The notes: generated by a model from the sequence alone, not told the origin. Positions 51,126 through 61,258 are shown, counted from the stretch's first letter. The stretch: DNA of 64,000 bases from Opitutaceae bacterium (GCA_030693515.1 JAUYAK010000006.1:1-64000); one strand, 5' to 3'. Program-made: numbers and translations.

Positions 51126-52958
51126 ATGTCCGGACTTGTTGGCATCGTCGGCCCTCGCTCTCGCAATCCCTCTTCGGCCACCGAAGTCGGCCTGATGGCG
51201 CGCGCGATGGCGCGGGCGATGGAGGCCCCGGCGCAGACGCATGAATGCACCGTCGAGCGGGAAGGCGCGCGGTTGGCGTGGGTGCAGCGGGCCGACAATG
51301 GAGACTGCGCGGCGTGGAACAGCACGCGCGATGTCTTCCTCGTGTTTCACGGCCGCGATTTCGATCTGGAGGAGAAGGCGCGTGCCCTGCGGTCGCGCGG
51401 GCTGGCCTTTCAGACCGAAGCCGAGTGCCTGCTTCATTGCTACGAGGCGGAGGGCGAGGCCTTCGTGCCGACGCTCAACGGCCGTTTCAGCGGCCTGATC
51501 ATCGACCGGCGCAAGGCGAAGGTGCTGCTCTTCAACGACCGTTTCGGCGCGGGGCGTGTGTATGTGCGCCGCAGTCCGGACGGGCTGGCGTTTGCATCCG
51601 AGGCCAAGGCTTTGCTCGCGGCATTTCCCGAACTCCGGCGCGTCGATCCGCGCGGGCTGGGGGAATTCTTGTCGCTGGGGTGCGTGTTGCAGGACCGCAC
51701 CCTGTTTCCTGATGTCACGCTGCTGCCGCCGGGTTCGTTGTGGACCCTTTACCCGGACGGGAGGGTGGAGCAGCGCCGCTATTTCTCGCCGGAGAGTTGG
51801 GAACAGCAGACGGCGCTGGAGCCGGAGGAATTCTGCGAGCAACTGACGCAGCTTTTTTCCCGAATCGTGCCGCGCTACCACCGGGAGGCCGGATCGGTGG
51901 CGATGTCGATGACCGGGGGCCTCGACAGCCGCATGATCCTCGCGTGGGCCAAGACCACGCCGGGGGAGCTGCCGTGCTATACCTTTGGCGGCCCCTATCG
52001 CGATTGCGCCGATGTGCGCATCGCCCGCCGTCTGTCCGGCCTCGCCGGGCAGCCTCATCGCACAATCCCGATCGGGCCGGATTTTTTTCCGCAATTCCTC
52101 GCCTTGGCCAGGCGCACCGTGGAGCTGAGCGATGGGACGATGGATGTCTCGGGCGCGGTTGAGCTCTACGCCAACCGTCTCGCCAAGGACCTCGCGCCGA
52201 TCCGACTGACAGGCAATTACGGCTCTGAGATCCTGCGGGCAAATGTGGCCTTCCGTCCGCGTTCGCTCGACCCCTCGCTGTTCGCGCCTGAGTTCCGGCC
52301 GCAATTGGAGGCGGCGGCTGAGACCTATCGCGGGGAGGCGGCGGGTCATCGGCTTTCGTTCATCGCGTTCAAGCAAGTGCCATGGCACCACCACGCTCGG
52401 CTCTCGGTCGAGGCGGCGGTGCTCGAACCGCGCTCACCGTTTCTCGACAATGCCCTGGTGGCGCTCGCCTACCGCACGCCCGCGGCTTGGCAGGGCAGTG
52501 CGGTGCCCGCGTTGCGAACCACGGCAGCGGGGAATCCAGCGTTTGCCGCCGTGCCGACCGATCGGGCGGTGCGGCTGAAACCGGTGCCGGTGTTTGGAGC
52601 CGTCGCGCACCGCTGGCAGGAGTTCACCGCCAAGGTGGAATATGCCTGGGACTACGGCATGCCGTCGTGGCTGGTTGGGGTTGTCCGGCCGTTCCGTCCA
52701 CTGCATCCGGAGCGGTTATTTCTGGGGCGCCACAAGTTCTACCACTTCCGCACTTGGTATCGGGAGCAACTGGCCGACGCGTTGTCTTCGCTCCCGCTTG
52801 ATTTCAATCATCTGCCAGCTTGTTACGCTGCGGGTGTCCCACGGCACCTCGTCGAGACGCACGTCGCTGGCCGGGCCAACCGCACGCTCGACTTGCACCG
52901 CCTGCTTACGCTGCACTTCATCGATCGCCAGATTTCCAGCACGCCATGCAGCAATTGA
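51126..52958 (+). CDS. Asparagine-synthetase-like amidotransferase without N-terminal cysteine
   Basis: A protein of 610 residues of the AsnB type. The N-terminal glutaminase-like domain begins MSGLVGIVG; active enzymes have Cys as residue 2, here it is Ser, so glutamine hydrolysis is unlikely. LFNDRFGAGRVYV is the usual loop of this domain. The synthetase domain has the PP-loop SMTGGLDSRM near residue 260 and VEAAVLEPRSPFLDNALV. Such proteins are common in exopolysaccharide loci and may amidate a uronic acid with free ammonia, or have another role. It begins 89 bases after the tRNA-like gene and overlaps the next gene by 13 bases. Confidence 0.88.
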   Translation: MSGLVGIVGPRSRNPSSATEVGLMARAMARAMEAPAQTHECTVEREGARLAWVQRADNGDCAAWNSTRDVFLVFHGRDFDLEEKARALRSRGLAFQTEAECLLHCYEAEGEAFVPTLNGRFSGLIIDRRKAKVLLFNDRFGAGRVYVRRSPDGLAFASEAKALLAAFPELRRVDPRGLGEFLSLGCVLQDRTLFPDVTLLPPGSLWTLYPDGRVEQRRYFSPESWEQQTALEPEEFCEQLTQLFSRIVPRYHREAGSVAMSMTGGLDSRMILAWAKTTPGELPCYTFGGPYRDCADVRIARRLSGLAGQPHRTIPIGPDFFPQFLALARRTVELSDGTMDVSGAVELYANRLAKDLAPIRLTGNYGSEILRANVAFRPRSLDPSLFAPEFRPQLEAAAETYRGEAAGHRLSFIAFKQVPWHHHARLSVEAAVLEPRSPFLDNALVALAYRTPAAWQGSAVPALRTTAAGNPAFAAVPTDRAVRLKPVPVFGAVAHRWQEFTAKVEYAWDYGMPSWLVGVVRPFRPLHPERLFLGRHKFYHFRTWYREQLADALSSLPLDFNHLPACYAAGVPRHLVETHVAGRANRTLDLHRLLTLHFIDRQISSTPCSN

Positions 52959-54334
52959 TTCTTTTCGGATTTCTGCTCTTCGCTGCGTGGCTCATCCGGC
53001 GGGACATCGCCATGCGCCCAGGCCTGTCGCTGGGCCTTTGGATTCCGACGCTGTGGGTGGGCATCATCGCGTCGCGGCCAGTCTCAGCCTGGATCGGATT
53101 CGGCGGATCGGCGGACACCTTGGACGGAAGTCCGGCCGATCGGATGTTTTACCTGACGATGATTGTGGCGGCGTTCATCACGCTGTCGCGGCGAGCATTC
53201 AGCATGCAGTGGGTTTTGGCGCGCAGCTGGCCGGTTGTATTATTCTATGCCTTCCTGCTGCTGAGCGTGCTGTGGGCGAACTCCCTCGAGTCCTCGTTCA
53301 AGCGTTGGTTCAAGGAAACGGGCAACATCATGATCGCGCTCGTGATTCTTACGGAGGCCAATCCGATGCAAGCCATCCGGGCGGTCTTTGTGCGCTGCGC
53401 ATTGGTGCTGATCCCGCTGTCGCTGATCTTCATCCGCTATTTCCCGGATTTGGGCCGGCGCTACAGCCAACACTCCGGTCAGATGGAGGCGACGGGCGTG
53501 ACCTTCCAGAAAAACTCACTTGGCACGATGCTGCTGGTTTGCGGCATCGTCTTCATCTGGGATTGGATGGAAAGGTCCCGAACCAACGATAAAAATTGGA
53601 CGGCGATCGATCGTGGCGTGGCGCTGGCCATCATGGGCATATCGGTCTGGCTTTTTTTCCTCTGCGACAGCAAGACGTCCATGGTGGCTTTGGGTGTCGC
53701 CGCCATCCTCCTGGCTGCGATCCGGATGCCTGCATTTCACCGTCGAATTAGCGCCTTTGGCATATTCGGCGTCGCTGCGGTGGCGGCACTGATCACGATG
53801 GATAGCCTCGTGGGTGTGACGCAGACGATCGTTACGGCGCTCGGACGCGACATGACCTTCACCGGTCGCACGGAGGTGTGGCGCGAGCTATTCGCGGTCG
53901 GCACCGATCCGCTGTTCGGCACCGGCTTCATGAGTTTCTGGGACGATCGCTTCTACCAGGCCAAGTTGCCCAACTGGATCGCGTTCTCCGCTCACAACGG
54001 CTACATTGAGATTTACCTGGCCGGCGGCATGATCGGCGTCGGATTTCTTGGACTCATGTTGTTGGGCGTCGGGGTGATCATCAACCGGGACCTCAAGCGC
54101 GGGGGAAGTTATGCTTTGGTGCGTTTCGCGGTTTTCGTCGCCGTGCTGATCGCAAATATCTTCGAGTCAAACTTCGCCTGCATGACACCTCTGGGCTTTC
54201 TGTTTCTCGTGGTGGCGATTGGCTATGCCACGCCGCAGGCCGAGTTCACGGAGGACGCCTCTCACCAGCCGGAGGAGTCCGCGCTGCAACCCCTCCCCGA
54301 TGGCCAGGTGATCGGCCGGCCGCATTACCCATGA
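52946..54334 (+). CDS. O-antigen ligase / Wzy-type polymerase-like membrane protein
   Basis: A multi-pass membrane protein of 462 residues, started at MQQLILFGFLLFAAWLIRR. About ten hydrophobic helices are seen. The large loop contains TFTGRTEVWRELFAVGTDPLFGTGFMSFWDD and AHNGYIEIYLAGG, the RxxxW and HNxxLE-like motifs of the Wzy/WaaL family. It is the only polymerase or ligase candidate of the locus. It overlaps the AsnB-like gene by 13 bases and the next gene by ATGA. Confidence 0.88.
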   Translation: MQQLILFGFLLFAAWLIRRDIAMRPGLSLGLWIPTLWVGIIASRPVSAWIGFGGSADTLDGSPADRMFYLTMIVAAFITLSRRAFSMQWVLARSWPVVLFYAFLLLSVLWANSLESSFKRWFKETGNIMIALVILTEANPMQAIRAVFVRCALVLIPLSLIFIRYFPDLGRRYSQHSGQMEATGVTFQKNSLGTMLLVCGIVFIWDWMERSRTNDKNWTAIDRGVALAIMGISVWLFFLCDSKTSMVALGVAAILLAAIRMPAFHRRISAFGIFGVAAVAALITMDSLVGVTQTIVTALGRDMTFTGRTEVWRELFAVGTDPLFGTGFMSFWDDRFYQAKLPNWIAFSAHNGYIEIYLAGGMIGVGFLGLMLLGVGVIINRDLKRGGSYALVRFAVFVAVLIANIFESNFACMTPLGFLFLVVAIGYATPQAEFTEDASHQPEESALQPLPDGQVIGRPHYP

Positions 54335-55152
54335 ACGCAGCGGGGCCGATTCCGAAGCGCATCATCCAGACCGGAAAGACCCGGGAGCTTCCGCTGCTGG
54401 AGCAGGCGGCGTGGGTGAATCTCACCCGGCTCAACCCAGACTTTGAGCACGTCTTTTTCACGGACGCCGACATCGAGGCGTTCATGGATCGCGAGTTTCC
54501 TCAGTATCGCGCGGTGTTCGACGGGTTTCCTTTCAAGATTCAGCGGTTCGATTTCTTCCGTTATCTCGCGGTCTATCGGCTCGGTGGATTCTATTTCGAT
54601 CTCGATGTCTTTCTGGCGCGCGGGCTCGCCGATCTTTCCAGTGCGTCGTGTGTGTTTCCCTTCGAGGAGCTGACGCTCAGCCGTTTCCTGCGCGACCGCC
54701 ATGCGATTGACTGGGAGATTGGCAACTACGCCTTCGGTGCGTGCGCCGGACATCCTTTTCTCAAGGCGATCATCGACAACTGCGTGCGGGCGCAGCAGGA
54801 GCCGCGCTGGGCGGAGGAGATGTTGGGAGACATTCCGCGGTGGTTTCGCGACGGCTTCAATGTGCTGCACACCACCGGTCCCGGTTTGGTCACGCGCACG
54901 CTGGTCGAGCAACCGGAAGCGGCGCAATCCGTCACGATCCTTTTTCCGCCCGATGTGTGCGACCAGCGGGCGTGGCACAAATTCGGCGACTACGGTGTGC
55001 ACTTGATGGCGGCGTCGTGGCGCGGTCGCGGCGGATTTCTCAAGCGGAGGCTGGCGATGATGTGGGAAACGCGCCGGCGGGAAAAATTCATGGCCGAAAG
55101 CCAGCGGCTGGGCCCCCAGCGATCGTTTCCCGCGCGGCCTTCGGTGGCGTAG
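54331..55152 (+). CDS. Family 32 glycosyltransferase (OCH1-like)
   Basis: A protein of 273 residues with IPKRIIQTGKTRELP at the N-terminus, FDFFRYLAVYRLGGFYFDLDVF with the DxD metal motif near residue 92, and FGACAGHPFLKAI, as in GT32 sugar transferases. It transfers an unknown sugar in repeat-unit synthesis. Coupled to the previous gene by ATGA and followed by a deacetylase after two bases. Confidence 0.88.
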   Translation: MNAAGPIPKRIIQTGKTRELPLLEQAAWVNLTRLNPDFEHVFFTDADIEAFMDREFPQYRAVFDGFPFKIQRFDFFRYLAVYRLGGFYFDLDVFLARGLADLSSASCVFPFEELTLSRFLRDRHAIDWEIGNYAFGACAGHPFLKAIIDNCVRAQQEPRWAEEMLGDIPRWFRDGFNVLHTTGPGLVTRTLVEQPEAAQSVTILFPPDVCDQRAWHKFGDYGVHLMAASWRGRGGFLKRRLAMMWETRRREKFMAESQRLGPQRSFPARPSVA

Positions 55153-55154
55153 TC

Positions 55155-55913
55155 ATGCGGAACATTGTCAGACGAATCCGTGGGGCCTCGGCGCGGCGCA
55201 TGGCCAAGTGGTTTGCCAAACGGCCCTGGACGGTCCCCGCCGACCGCCCGGTGATTTCGTTCACCTTCGACGACTTTCCGCGTTCGGCGTTGACGCAAGG
55301 GGGCGCGATGCTTGAGCAGCACGGGCTCGCGGCGACCTACTACAGCTCGTTCGGTCTGATGGGTCGCACGATTGAGACCGGGTTGATCTTCAATCAGAAT
55401 GACATCCCGCGGCTTTTTCGGGGAGGGCACGAACTCGGCTGCCACACCTACGATCATTGTCCGGCTTGGGAGACCCCGCCGGCGGACTACCTGGCTTCGG
55501 TGCATCGCAATGCGGCGGCACTGGCCGCGCTGGCCGGCGAGCGTGGGTTTGAGACTCATTCCTACCCTATCAGCTATCCGCGACCGGCCACGAAGCGCGG
55601 CCTCGGCCGGATTTTTAGTGGCTGCCGCTTCGGTGGCCAGGTGCGCAACACCGGCATCGTCGATCTCAACTGCCTCGCGTCCTTCTTTCTTGAGCAGTGC
55701 GGTGAGAACATCGGCAGCGTGGAACGGATCATCGGTGAAACCGTGGATTCGGGTGGATGGTTGATTTTCTCGACCCATGACGTGGAGCAGGCCCCCACGC
55801 GCTATGGATGCACGCCCGTATTCTTCGAACGCGTAGTGGCGTGTGCGGTCCGCTCGGGGGCCGCGATCCTGCCCGTGAGTCAGGCACTGACGGCATTTGG
55901 AACCAGCCGTTGA
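55155..55913 (+). CDS. Polysaccharide deacetylase (NodB family)
   Basis: A protein of 252 residues, start chosen at MRNIVRRIRGASARRM just after the GT32 stop. Motif 1 is TFDDFPRS (catalytic and metal aspartates) and motif 2 is HTYDH (metal histidines); later SYPISYPRPATKRGL and LIFSTHDVEQAPTRYGC complete the fold. It removes acetyl groups from N-acetylated sugars of a polymer or a lipid-linked intermediate. No signal peptide is evident, so a cytosolic or membrane-near role is likely. Confidence 0.9.
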   Translation: MRNIVRRIRGASARRMAKWFAKRPWTVPADRPVISFTFDDFPRSALTQGGAMLEQHGLAATYYSSFGLMGRTIETGLIFNQNDIPRLFRGGHELGCHTYDHCPAWETPPADYLASVHRNAAALAALAGERGFETHSYPISYPRPATKRGLGRIFSGCRFGGQVRNTGIVDLNCLASFFLEQCGENIGSVERIIGETVDSGGWLIFSTHDVEQAPTRYGCTPVFFERVVACAVRSGAAILPVSQALTAFGTSR

Positions 55914-55950
55914 CGAGAGAGCGAGCGAGCCGTCCAATCCGGGAATCTCC

Positions 55951-56976
55951 GTGAGCACCGCCAAGCCTTCGTCATCGCGCCTCGACTACCTCGATCTGAC
56001 CAAGGGGTTGCTCGTGTGCGTGATGGTGATTTATCACAGCCTCAACTACACGAACCAGTATCATCTGGGGTTCCGGTTCTTCTCCTTTTTGCCGCCCTCG
56101 TTTGTGCTGATCACAGGGTTCCTTCTCGCGGTGGTTTATTTTCCCCGCTTTCAGCGAGGCGAACCCGGCTTGGCGTGGCGGCTGGTCTTTCGCAGTCTCC
56201 GCCTGCTGACGCTGTTTGTCGGCTTGAATGTGATCGCGCAGTGGGTTCGCAGCCCGGCCTATGGCCAGAAGGTGGGCGTCGCGGAGTTTTTTGCGCACTG
56301 GCAGGAGGTGTTTCTTCAGGGCGGCGCGAGGCTCGATGGCGGCGCCCGGATCGCGGCCTTCGAAGTGTTGCTGCCGATTGCCTACACCATCGCGCTCGCT
56401 CCGCTGCTGCTCATGCTCGCCGCCAAGGTCCGCTGGTTCCTGCCTGTGTTCTGTGGGGCGTTCGTCGGACTCTGCGGGTGGCTGGGGTATTACGACTATC
56501 CGTTCATCAACCTGCTGTTCATGGGTGCCGGGGTGATTGGAATCTTCGGCGGCTGGCTGGTGCGCGATCCCGACACACTGGAGCGATTTTTCTGGCCGGC
56601 ACTCGCCGCGGCCGTGGCCTATGCGGTGCTCGGAACCGGGCGGGGCTACGTCTATGCGCTGCAGATGGCGGGTTCGATCATCGCGGTGGTCTTCCTTTGC
56701 GGGCTGAGCATGAAGCTCGCGAACCGTTTCGCGGGTGCGTGGCTCATCCGGCATGCGATCCGCGTGGGCCAATACTCGCTGGTCGCCTATGTCGGCCAGA
56801 TAGCGTTGCTGCAAATTCTCGTGCGGCCGCTCGGGCGGCCGGACCCGGTTTCCTGGGGGGCGCTGGCGATGTTCGGCGGCACGCTCGTCGGGATGTCCCT
56901 GCTCGTTGAAACCACGAAGTGGCTTCGCGGGCGATCTGCGCTGGCGGATCGCGCCTACAAGCTCGTGTTCGCCTAG
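55951..56976 (+). CDS. OpgC/acyltransferase-3-like membrane protein
   Basis: A protein of 341 residues (GTG start, MSTAKPSSSRLDYLDL; a TTG at 55897 would overlap the deacetylase gene). The N-terminus LDYLDLTKGLLVCVMVIYHSLNY has the conserved aspartate and histidine of acyltransferase-3/OpgC proteins. About ten membrane helices follow. It probably transfers an acyl group (succinyl or acetyl) to the polysaccharide at the membrane. Confidence 0.82.
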   Translation: MSTAKPSSSRLDYLDLTKGLLVCVMVIYHSLNYTNQYHLGFRFFSFLPPSFVLITGFLLAVVYFPRFQRGEPGLAWRLVFRSLRLLTLFVGLNVIAQWVRSPAYGQKVGVAEFFAHWQEVFLQGGARLDGGARIAAFEVLLPIAYTIALAPLLLMLAAKVRWFLPVFCGAFVGLCGWLGYYDYPFINLLFMGAGVIGIFGGWLVRDPDTLERFFWPALAAAVAYAVLGTGRGYVYALQMAGSIIAVVFLCGLSMKLANRFAGAWLIRHAIRVGQYSLVAYVGQIALLQILVRPLGRPDPVSWGALAMFGGTLVGMSLLVETTKWLRGRSALADRAYKLVFA

Positions 56977-56984
56977 CCGCACCC

Positions 56985-58424
56985 ATGCTCTTCAATTCGC
57001 TCGAGTTCGCGATTTTCTTTCCGGTCGTCTGCGTGTGCTACTTTGCGCTCGGTCGCCGCGGCCAGACCAACCTGCTGCTGGTCGCGAGTTGCGTGTTCTA
57101 CATGGCGTTCGTGCCCGCCTACATCCTGATCCTCGGGGTCACGATCGTCATCGATTACTTTGCCGGAATGTGGCTCGAGACAGCCCGGGGCCGCGACCGC
57201 AAGGTTCTGCTCGTCGTCAGTGTGGTCGCGACGTGTCTCGTTCTGTTCATCTTCAAATACTACGCGTTCTTCACCGGGTCGTTCGTGGGCCTCGCGGGGC
57301 TGCTCGGATGGAAGGTGTCGCCGCCGATGCTCGAAATCATCCTGCCCATCGGGCTCTCGTTCCACACGTTTCAGAGCCTGAGCTACGTGGTGGAGGTCTA
57401 TCGGGGGCACCATAAGGCCGAGCGGAATTTTGCGGCTTACGCGACCTATGTGATGTTCTTCCCGCAGCTCGTCGCCGGCCCGATCGAGCGTCCGCAGAAC
57501 CTGCTCGACCAGTTCGCGATTCGCCATGGTTTCGACTACGCGGGCGTCACGAGTGGCTTGAAGCGCATGGCGTGGGGTTTCTTCAAGAAACTCGTCGTGG
57601 CCGACCGGCTGTCGCTCTACGTCGGTGATGTCTATGCGAATCCCCAGGCGCACAACGGCCTTCAACTCACCATCGCGACGGTCTTTTTCGCCTACCAGAT
57701 CTACTGCGATTTTTCGGGCTACTCAGACATCGCGATCGGCACGGCCCGCGTGCTCGGGTTCAAGCTGATGGAGAACTTCAACACGCCGTATGCCTCGACC
57801 TCGATTTCCGAGTTCTGGCGGCGCTGGCATATCTCGCTCTCCACCTGGTTTCGCGACTACCTCTACTTTCCCTTGGGCGGCAGCCGCGTGGGTCCGCTCA
57901 AGCATACGCGCAACATCCTGCTCACCTTCGGCGTCAGCGGCCTGTGGCACGGCGCCAACTGGACCTACGTCATTTGGGGCCTGCAAAATGGCCTTTATCT
58001 CATCTTCGGCTGGCTTACGCAGCCGTTTCGGTCGCGGGTCTACGCGGCCGCGGGATTGCCGGAGCGGCACCCGCTGCGCCTGTTCGTGGGGATAACCTGC
58101 ACGTTTGCCCTGACGTGCGCGGCGTGGGTCATATTCCGGGCGCATTCGCTCGGGGATGCCTGGCACATCTATACCCATCTGCACCTGGACTGGGACTGGA
58201 GCCGCATCACGACGCAGCAATTCAGCCTGAAACACTTTGTGCCGGCCCTCGCGGCGATCGTCACGCTTGAGCTCGTGCAGTTCGCCGGGCGCCGGCTCAA
58301 TCTCGCAGAGTGGGTTTCAACCCTGGCGTTTCCCGTCCGCTGGTCCTTCTACCTCGTCGCGGTCTATGTGATCATCTTGTTCGGCGTGTTTCGCTCGCAC
58401 AGTTTCATCTACTTCCAGTTCTGA
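56985..58424 (+). CDS. MBOAT-family O-acyltransferase (AlgI-like)
   Basis: A membrane protein of 479 residues starting MLFNSLEFAIFFPVV. Family marks are FFPQLVAGPIERPQNLL, YCDFSGYSDIAIGTARVLGF, SISEFWRRWHISLSTWFRDYLYFPLGGSRVG (in separate parts) and the catalytic histidine in GVSGLWHGANWTY near residue 323. AlgI-like proteins pass acetyl groups across the inner membrane for polysaccharide O-acetylation; the periplasmic AlgJ/X-type partner is not in the window. It ends 12 bases from the end of the convergent sulfatase gene. Confidence 0.94.
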   Translation: MLFNSLEFAIFFPVVCVCYFALGRRGQTNLLLVASCVFYMAFVPAYILILGVTIVIDYFAGMWLETARGRDRKVLLVVSVVATCLVLFIFKYYAFFTGSFVGLAGLLGWKVSPPMLEIILPIGLSFHTFQSLSYVVEVYRGHHKAERNFAAYATYVMFFPQLVAGPIERPQNLLDQFAIRHGFDYAGVTSGLKRMAWGFFKKLVVADRLSLYVGDVYANPQAHNGLQLTIATVFFAYQIYCDFSGYSDIAIGTARVLGFKLMENFNTPYASTSISEFWRRWHISLSTWFRDYLYFPLGGSRVGPLKHTRNILLTFGVSGLWHGANWTYVIWGLQNGLYLIFGWLTQPFRSRVYAAAGLPERHPLRLFVGITCTFALTCAAWVIFRAHSLGDAWHIYTHLHLDWDWSRITTQQFSLKHFVPALAAIVTLELVQFAGRRLNLAEWVSTLAFPVRWSFYLVAVYVIILFGVFRSHSFIYFQF

Positions 58425-58436
58425 CGCTGTCCGCGC

Positions 58437-59882
58437 TTACAGCCGCGCCGGATTGAACCCTGTGGCTGGTGCGTCGCCCCTGGCGCGGCCTTCGAAACGT
58501 GCCCGCAGCTCCACGCGCACCGCCGTGTGGACAGGATCGGCGGCGAGATTGGTGAATTCATGCGGGTCGGTGGTGTGGTCGTAGAGTTCCTCGCCCGCCG
58601 CTCCGCCCGCCCATTCGGTGTAGCGCCAGCGATCGGTCCGCACGCTGCGGCCCATCACGGGCGTGCCGCCGCCGGGGCGGAGAATCTGCGTGAATGCCGC
58701 GCCGGCCCATGTGCGCTGCGGATCGGCGAGCAGCGGCGCGAGGCTGCGGCCGGCGAGGCCCGGCGGCGCAGTGAGGCCCGCCAGCTCCGCGAGCGTGGGG
58801 TAGATGTCCGTAAACTCGACGATGGCGGCGCACGGCTGGCCGTTGCCCGCGAAGCGCGGAGCGCGGATGAGCAGCGGCGCGCGCGCGGATTCCTCGAAAA
58901 GCATGCGCTTCTGCCACACGCCGAGGTGTTCGCCGAGATGATAGCCGTGGTCGCTCCAGAACACGACGATGGTGTTCTCCGCGAGCCCGAGTGTATCAAG
59001 CGCGTCGAGCAGGCGACCGACCTGGGCGTCGAGGAACGACACGCTCGCGTAGTAGGCCTGCAACGCGCGCCGGCAGGTCAGTTCGTCGAGGCCGTAGTGC
59101 GGCGTCGGGTTGTTGTGCGCAAACGCGATGGCGGGGATGTCGGCGCGATCATCGGCCGGCGCGCGGGGGAGCTGGATTTTCTCCAGCGGATAGAAGTCAA
59201 AGTAGCTCTTCGGCGCGACGAACGGGGTGTGCGGCCGGAAGAAACCGACGCCGAGGAAAAACGGCCGGTCGCGCTTCTCGCCCAACAGGCGAATCGCCGC
59301 CGTGGCGATCATGCCGTCGGTCTGCTCGGTGTCGTCGCCGTCGGCGGCGAGCCAGCTGAGCGCGGCGCTGATGGGGCGGGTGGGCGTGGGATTGGTGATG
59401 AGTTTCTCGTCGGCGACGTCGCGGCCCTTGGGATTGACGACGAGATCCCACGACGGCGGGTCGTCGTGGCCGTTGGTGCCGATGCCGGCGGGCACATCGT
59501 AGTGGTAGATTTTCCCGACCCGACCGGCCCATCCGCCCGCGCGGCGAAAGGCCTGCGGCAGCGTCACCACGTCGGGCGTGGTCTCGCGGAAATGCCGCGC
59601 GAGATCGTAGACGCCGAGCGTGTCGGGGCGCAGCCCCGTCATCACGGAGGCACGGCTTGGGTTGCAGAGGGGAATCTGGTTGTAGGCGCGGGTGAAGTGG
59701 ACGCCGGTGCGTGCGAGTCGATCAAGGTGGGGCGTGCGGACCAGCGGGTAGTCGGGGTTGCCAATCACATTCCCGAGATCGTCGGCGGCGATGAAGAGGA
59801 TGTTTGGGCGCGGCTCGGCACCACGCGCGATGAAGGCGAAAACAGCGGCGACGAGCAGAGTGTGAAGCGGAGGGGCGCTCAT
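58437..59882 (-). CDS. Exported formylglycine sulfatase (iduronate-2-sulfatase-like)
   Basis: A protein of 481 residues with a short signal peptide (about residues 1-22). The metal site starts with D34-D35 (FIAADDLG). The sulfatase signature C73-N-P-S-R77 is complete, so C73 can become formylglycine with a maturation enzyme encoded elsewhere. [10 protein letters not shown] supplies further ligands. The overall pattern ([37 protein letters not shown]) is like iduronate-2-sulfatases. Such enzymes release sulfate from algal or animal polysaccharides. It stands alone on the minus strand, 26 bases behind the response regulator gene. Confidence 0.93.
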   Translation of the reverse strand: MSAPPLHTLLVAAVFAFIARGAEPRPNILFIAADDLGNVIGNPDYPLVRTPHLDRLARTGVHFTRAYNQIPLCNPSRASVMTGLRPDTLGVYDLARHFRETTPDVVTLPQAFRRAGGWAGRVGKIYHYDVPAGIGTNGHDDPPSWDLVVNPKGRDVADEKLITNPTPTRPISAALSWLAADGDDTEQTDGMIATAAIRLLGEKRDRPFFLGVGFFRPHTPFVAPKSYFDFYPLEKIQLPRAPADDRADIPAIAFAHNNPTPHYGLDELTCRRALQAYYASVSFLDAQVGRLLDALDTLGLAENTIVVFWSDHGYHLGEHLGVWQKRMLFEESARAPLLIRAPRFAGNGQPCAAIVEFTDIYPTLAELAGLTAPPGLAGRSLAPLLADPQRTWAGAAFTQILRPGGGTPVMGRSVRTDRWRYTEWAGGAAGEELYDHTTDPHEFTNLAADPVHTAVRVELRARFEGRARGDAPATGFNPARL

Positions 59883-59908
59883 GCGGAGTGAAGAGAATGT
59901 GTCGCTGT

Positions 59909-61258
59909 CTACGTTGGCGTCGGGGTTTGATCCACCGCCGTCCCCTCGGCGCGGAGGCGCTGGAGTTTGTAGGTGAGGGCGCGGCGGCTGATGGCGAGTT
60001 CCTTGGCGGTTTCGGTGCGGTTGAAATTATTCTTTCGCAGGGCGCGCAGGATCGCCTCGCGCTCGATTTCCTCAAGGCGCTGCGACTCGGCGGCGGCGGG
60101 CGCGGCGGTGGCCTCCAACATCCGCGCGGGCAGGTGCTCGGGCAGCACGATCTCGCCGCGGGAGAGGAGGGCGGCGCGTTCCATCGCGTTGCGGAGTTCG
60201 CGGACGTTGCCGGGCCAGGGATGGCGCGCGAGGCGGGCGGCGACGGTCGCGGAGAAGCGCGGTTTCTGCCGCGAGGCCTGCGCGATGAAGTGCGTCGCGA
60301 GGGGCAGGATGTCCTCGGGGCGCTCACGCAGGGGCGGCACGTGGATCTCCATCGTGTTGAGCCGGTGGAAGAGGTCCTCGCGGAATTTTCCGGCCGCGAT
60401 CTGCGCCTCGAGGTCGCGGTGGGTGGCGACGATTAGGCGGGCATCGGACGGCTGGTCGCGCGTGGCGCCGAGGCGGCGGAAGGTGCCGTCGTTGATCACA
60501 CCGAGGAGCTTGCCTTGCACGGCGGCGGGCAGATCGCCGATTTCGTCGAGGAAGAGCGTGCCGCCGGCGGCTTCCTCAATGCGGCCGAGGCGGCGCTGCG
60601 TGGCGCCGGGAAACGCGCCACGCTCGTGGCCGAAGAGTTCACTCTCCAGTTCACGCTCGGGCAGCGCGGCGCAGACGACCTTCACGAACGGGCCGGCGGC
60701 GCGCGGGCTCCAGGCGTGGATCACCCCGGCGATGATCTCCTTGCCGGCGCCGCTTTCGCCGGTGAGGAGCACGCGGGCCTCGGTGCGGGCGATCACGGCG
60801 GCGTTGCGCAGGACGGCGTGCATGAGCGGGCTCGCGGCGATGACCCCAGCGGGCAACGGTGGGGTCGCGTGCTCGCCGGTGCGCGGTTCACCGCCGGGGT
60901 CGAGGGCGAGGCGGACGCTCGTGATGAGTTCGTCGAGGTCGATGGGCTTGGCGAGGTAGTTCACCGCGCCGTCGCGCATCGCGGTCACCGCGCTGCGGAT
61001 ATCGGCGAAGGCGGTGACGAGCAGCACGGGCAGCGCGAGATTATTCTGCCGCACGCGGCGCAGGGTCTCGAGGCCGGAGAGACCGGGCATGCGCACATCG
61101 CTGATCATCATCGCGAAGGTCTGCTCGGCCAGGAGCTGGAGCGCGGCTTCGCCCGAGGCGGCGGACTGGGTGTCGTAGCCGTGGCCACGGAGGAACGACT
61201 CGAGCACGCTGCGCTGCCCATGGTCGTCATCGACGATGAGGATGCGCGGCGGCTTCAC
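59909..61258 (-). CDS. NtrC-family sigma-54 response regulator with GAFPGA motif
   Basis: A protein of 449 residues: receiver domain (phospho-acceptor D54, K104), AAA+ domain with Walker A GESGAGKE (167-174) and Walker B TLFLDEIG, and a Fis-type DNA-binding domain at the C-terminus ([23 protein letters not shown]). The sigma-54 contact loop reads GAFPGA (214-219) where GAFTGA is nearly invariant; the changed threonine (P217) normally touches sigma-54. It overlaps its kinase gene by ATGA. A possible target is the sigma-54 site at 39641-39656. Confidence 0.94.
   Translation of the reverse strand: MKPPRILIVDDDHGQRSVLESFLRGHGYDTQSAASGEAALQLLAEQTFAMMISDVRMPGLSGLETLRRVRQNNLALPVLLVTAFADIRSAVTAMRDGAVNYLAKPIDLDELITSVRLALDPGGEPRTGEHATPPLPAGVIAASPLMHAVLRNAAVIARTEARVLLTGESGAGKEIIAGVIHAWSPRAAGPFVKVVCAALPERELESELFGHERGAFPGATQRRLGRIEEAAGGTLFLDEIGDLPAAVQGKLLGVINDGTFRRLGATRDQPSDARLIVATHRDLEAQIAAGKFREDLFHRLNTMEIHVPPLRERPEDILPLATHFIAQASRQKPRFSATVAARLARHPWPGNVRELRNAMERAALLSRGEIVLPEHLPARMLEATAAPAAAESQRLEEIEREAILRALRKNNFNRTETAKELAISRRALTYKLQRLRAEGTAVDQTPTPT

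Noticed and set aside
58527-59891. Open frame of 454 codons on the plus strand
   Set aside because: It is the antisense of the sulfatase gene, whose active-site motif is complete.
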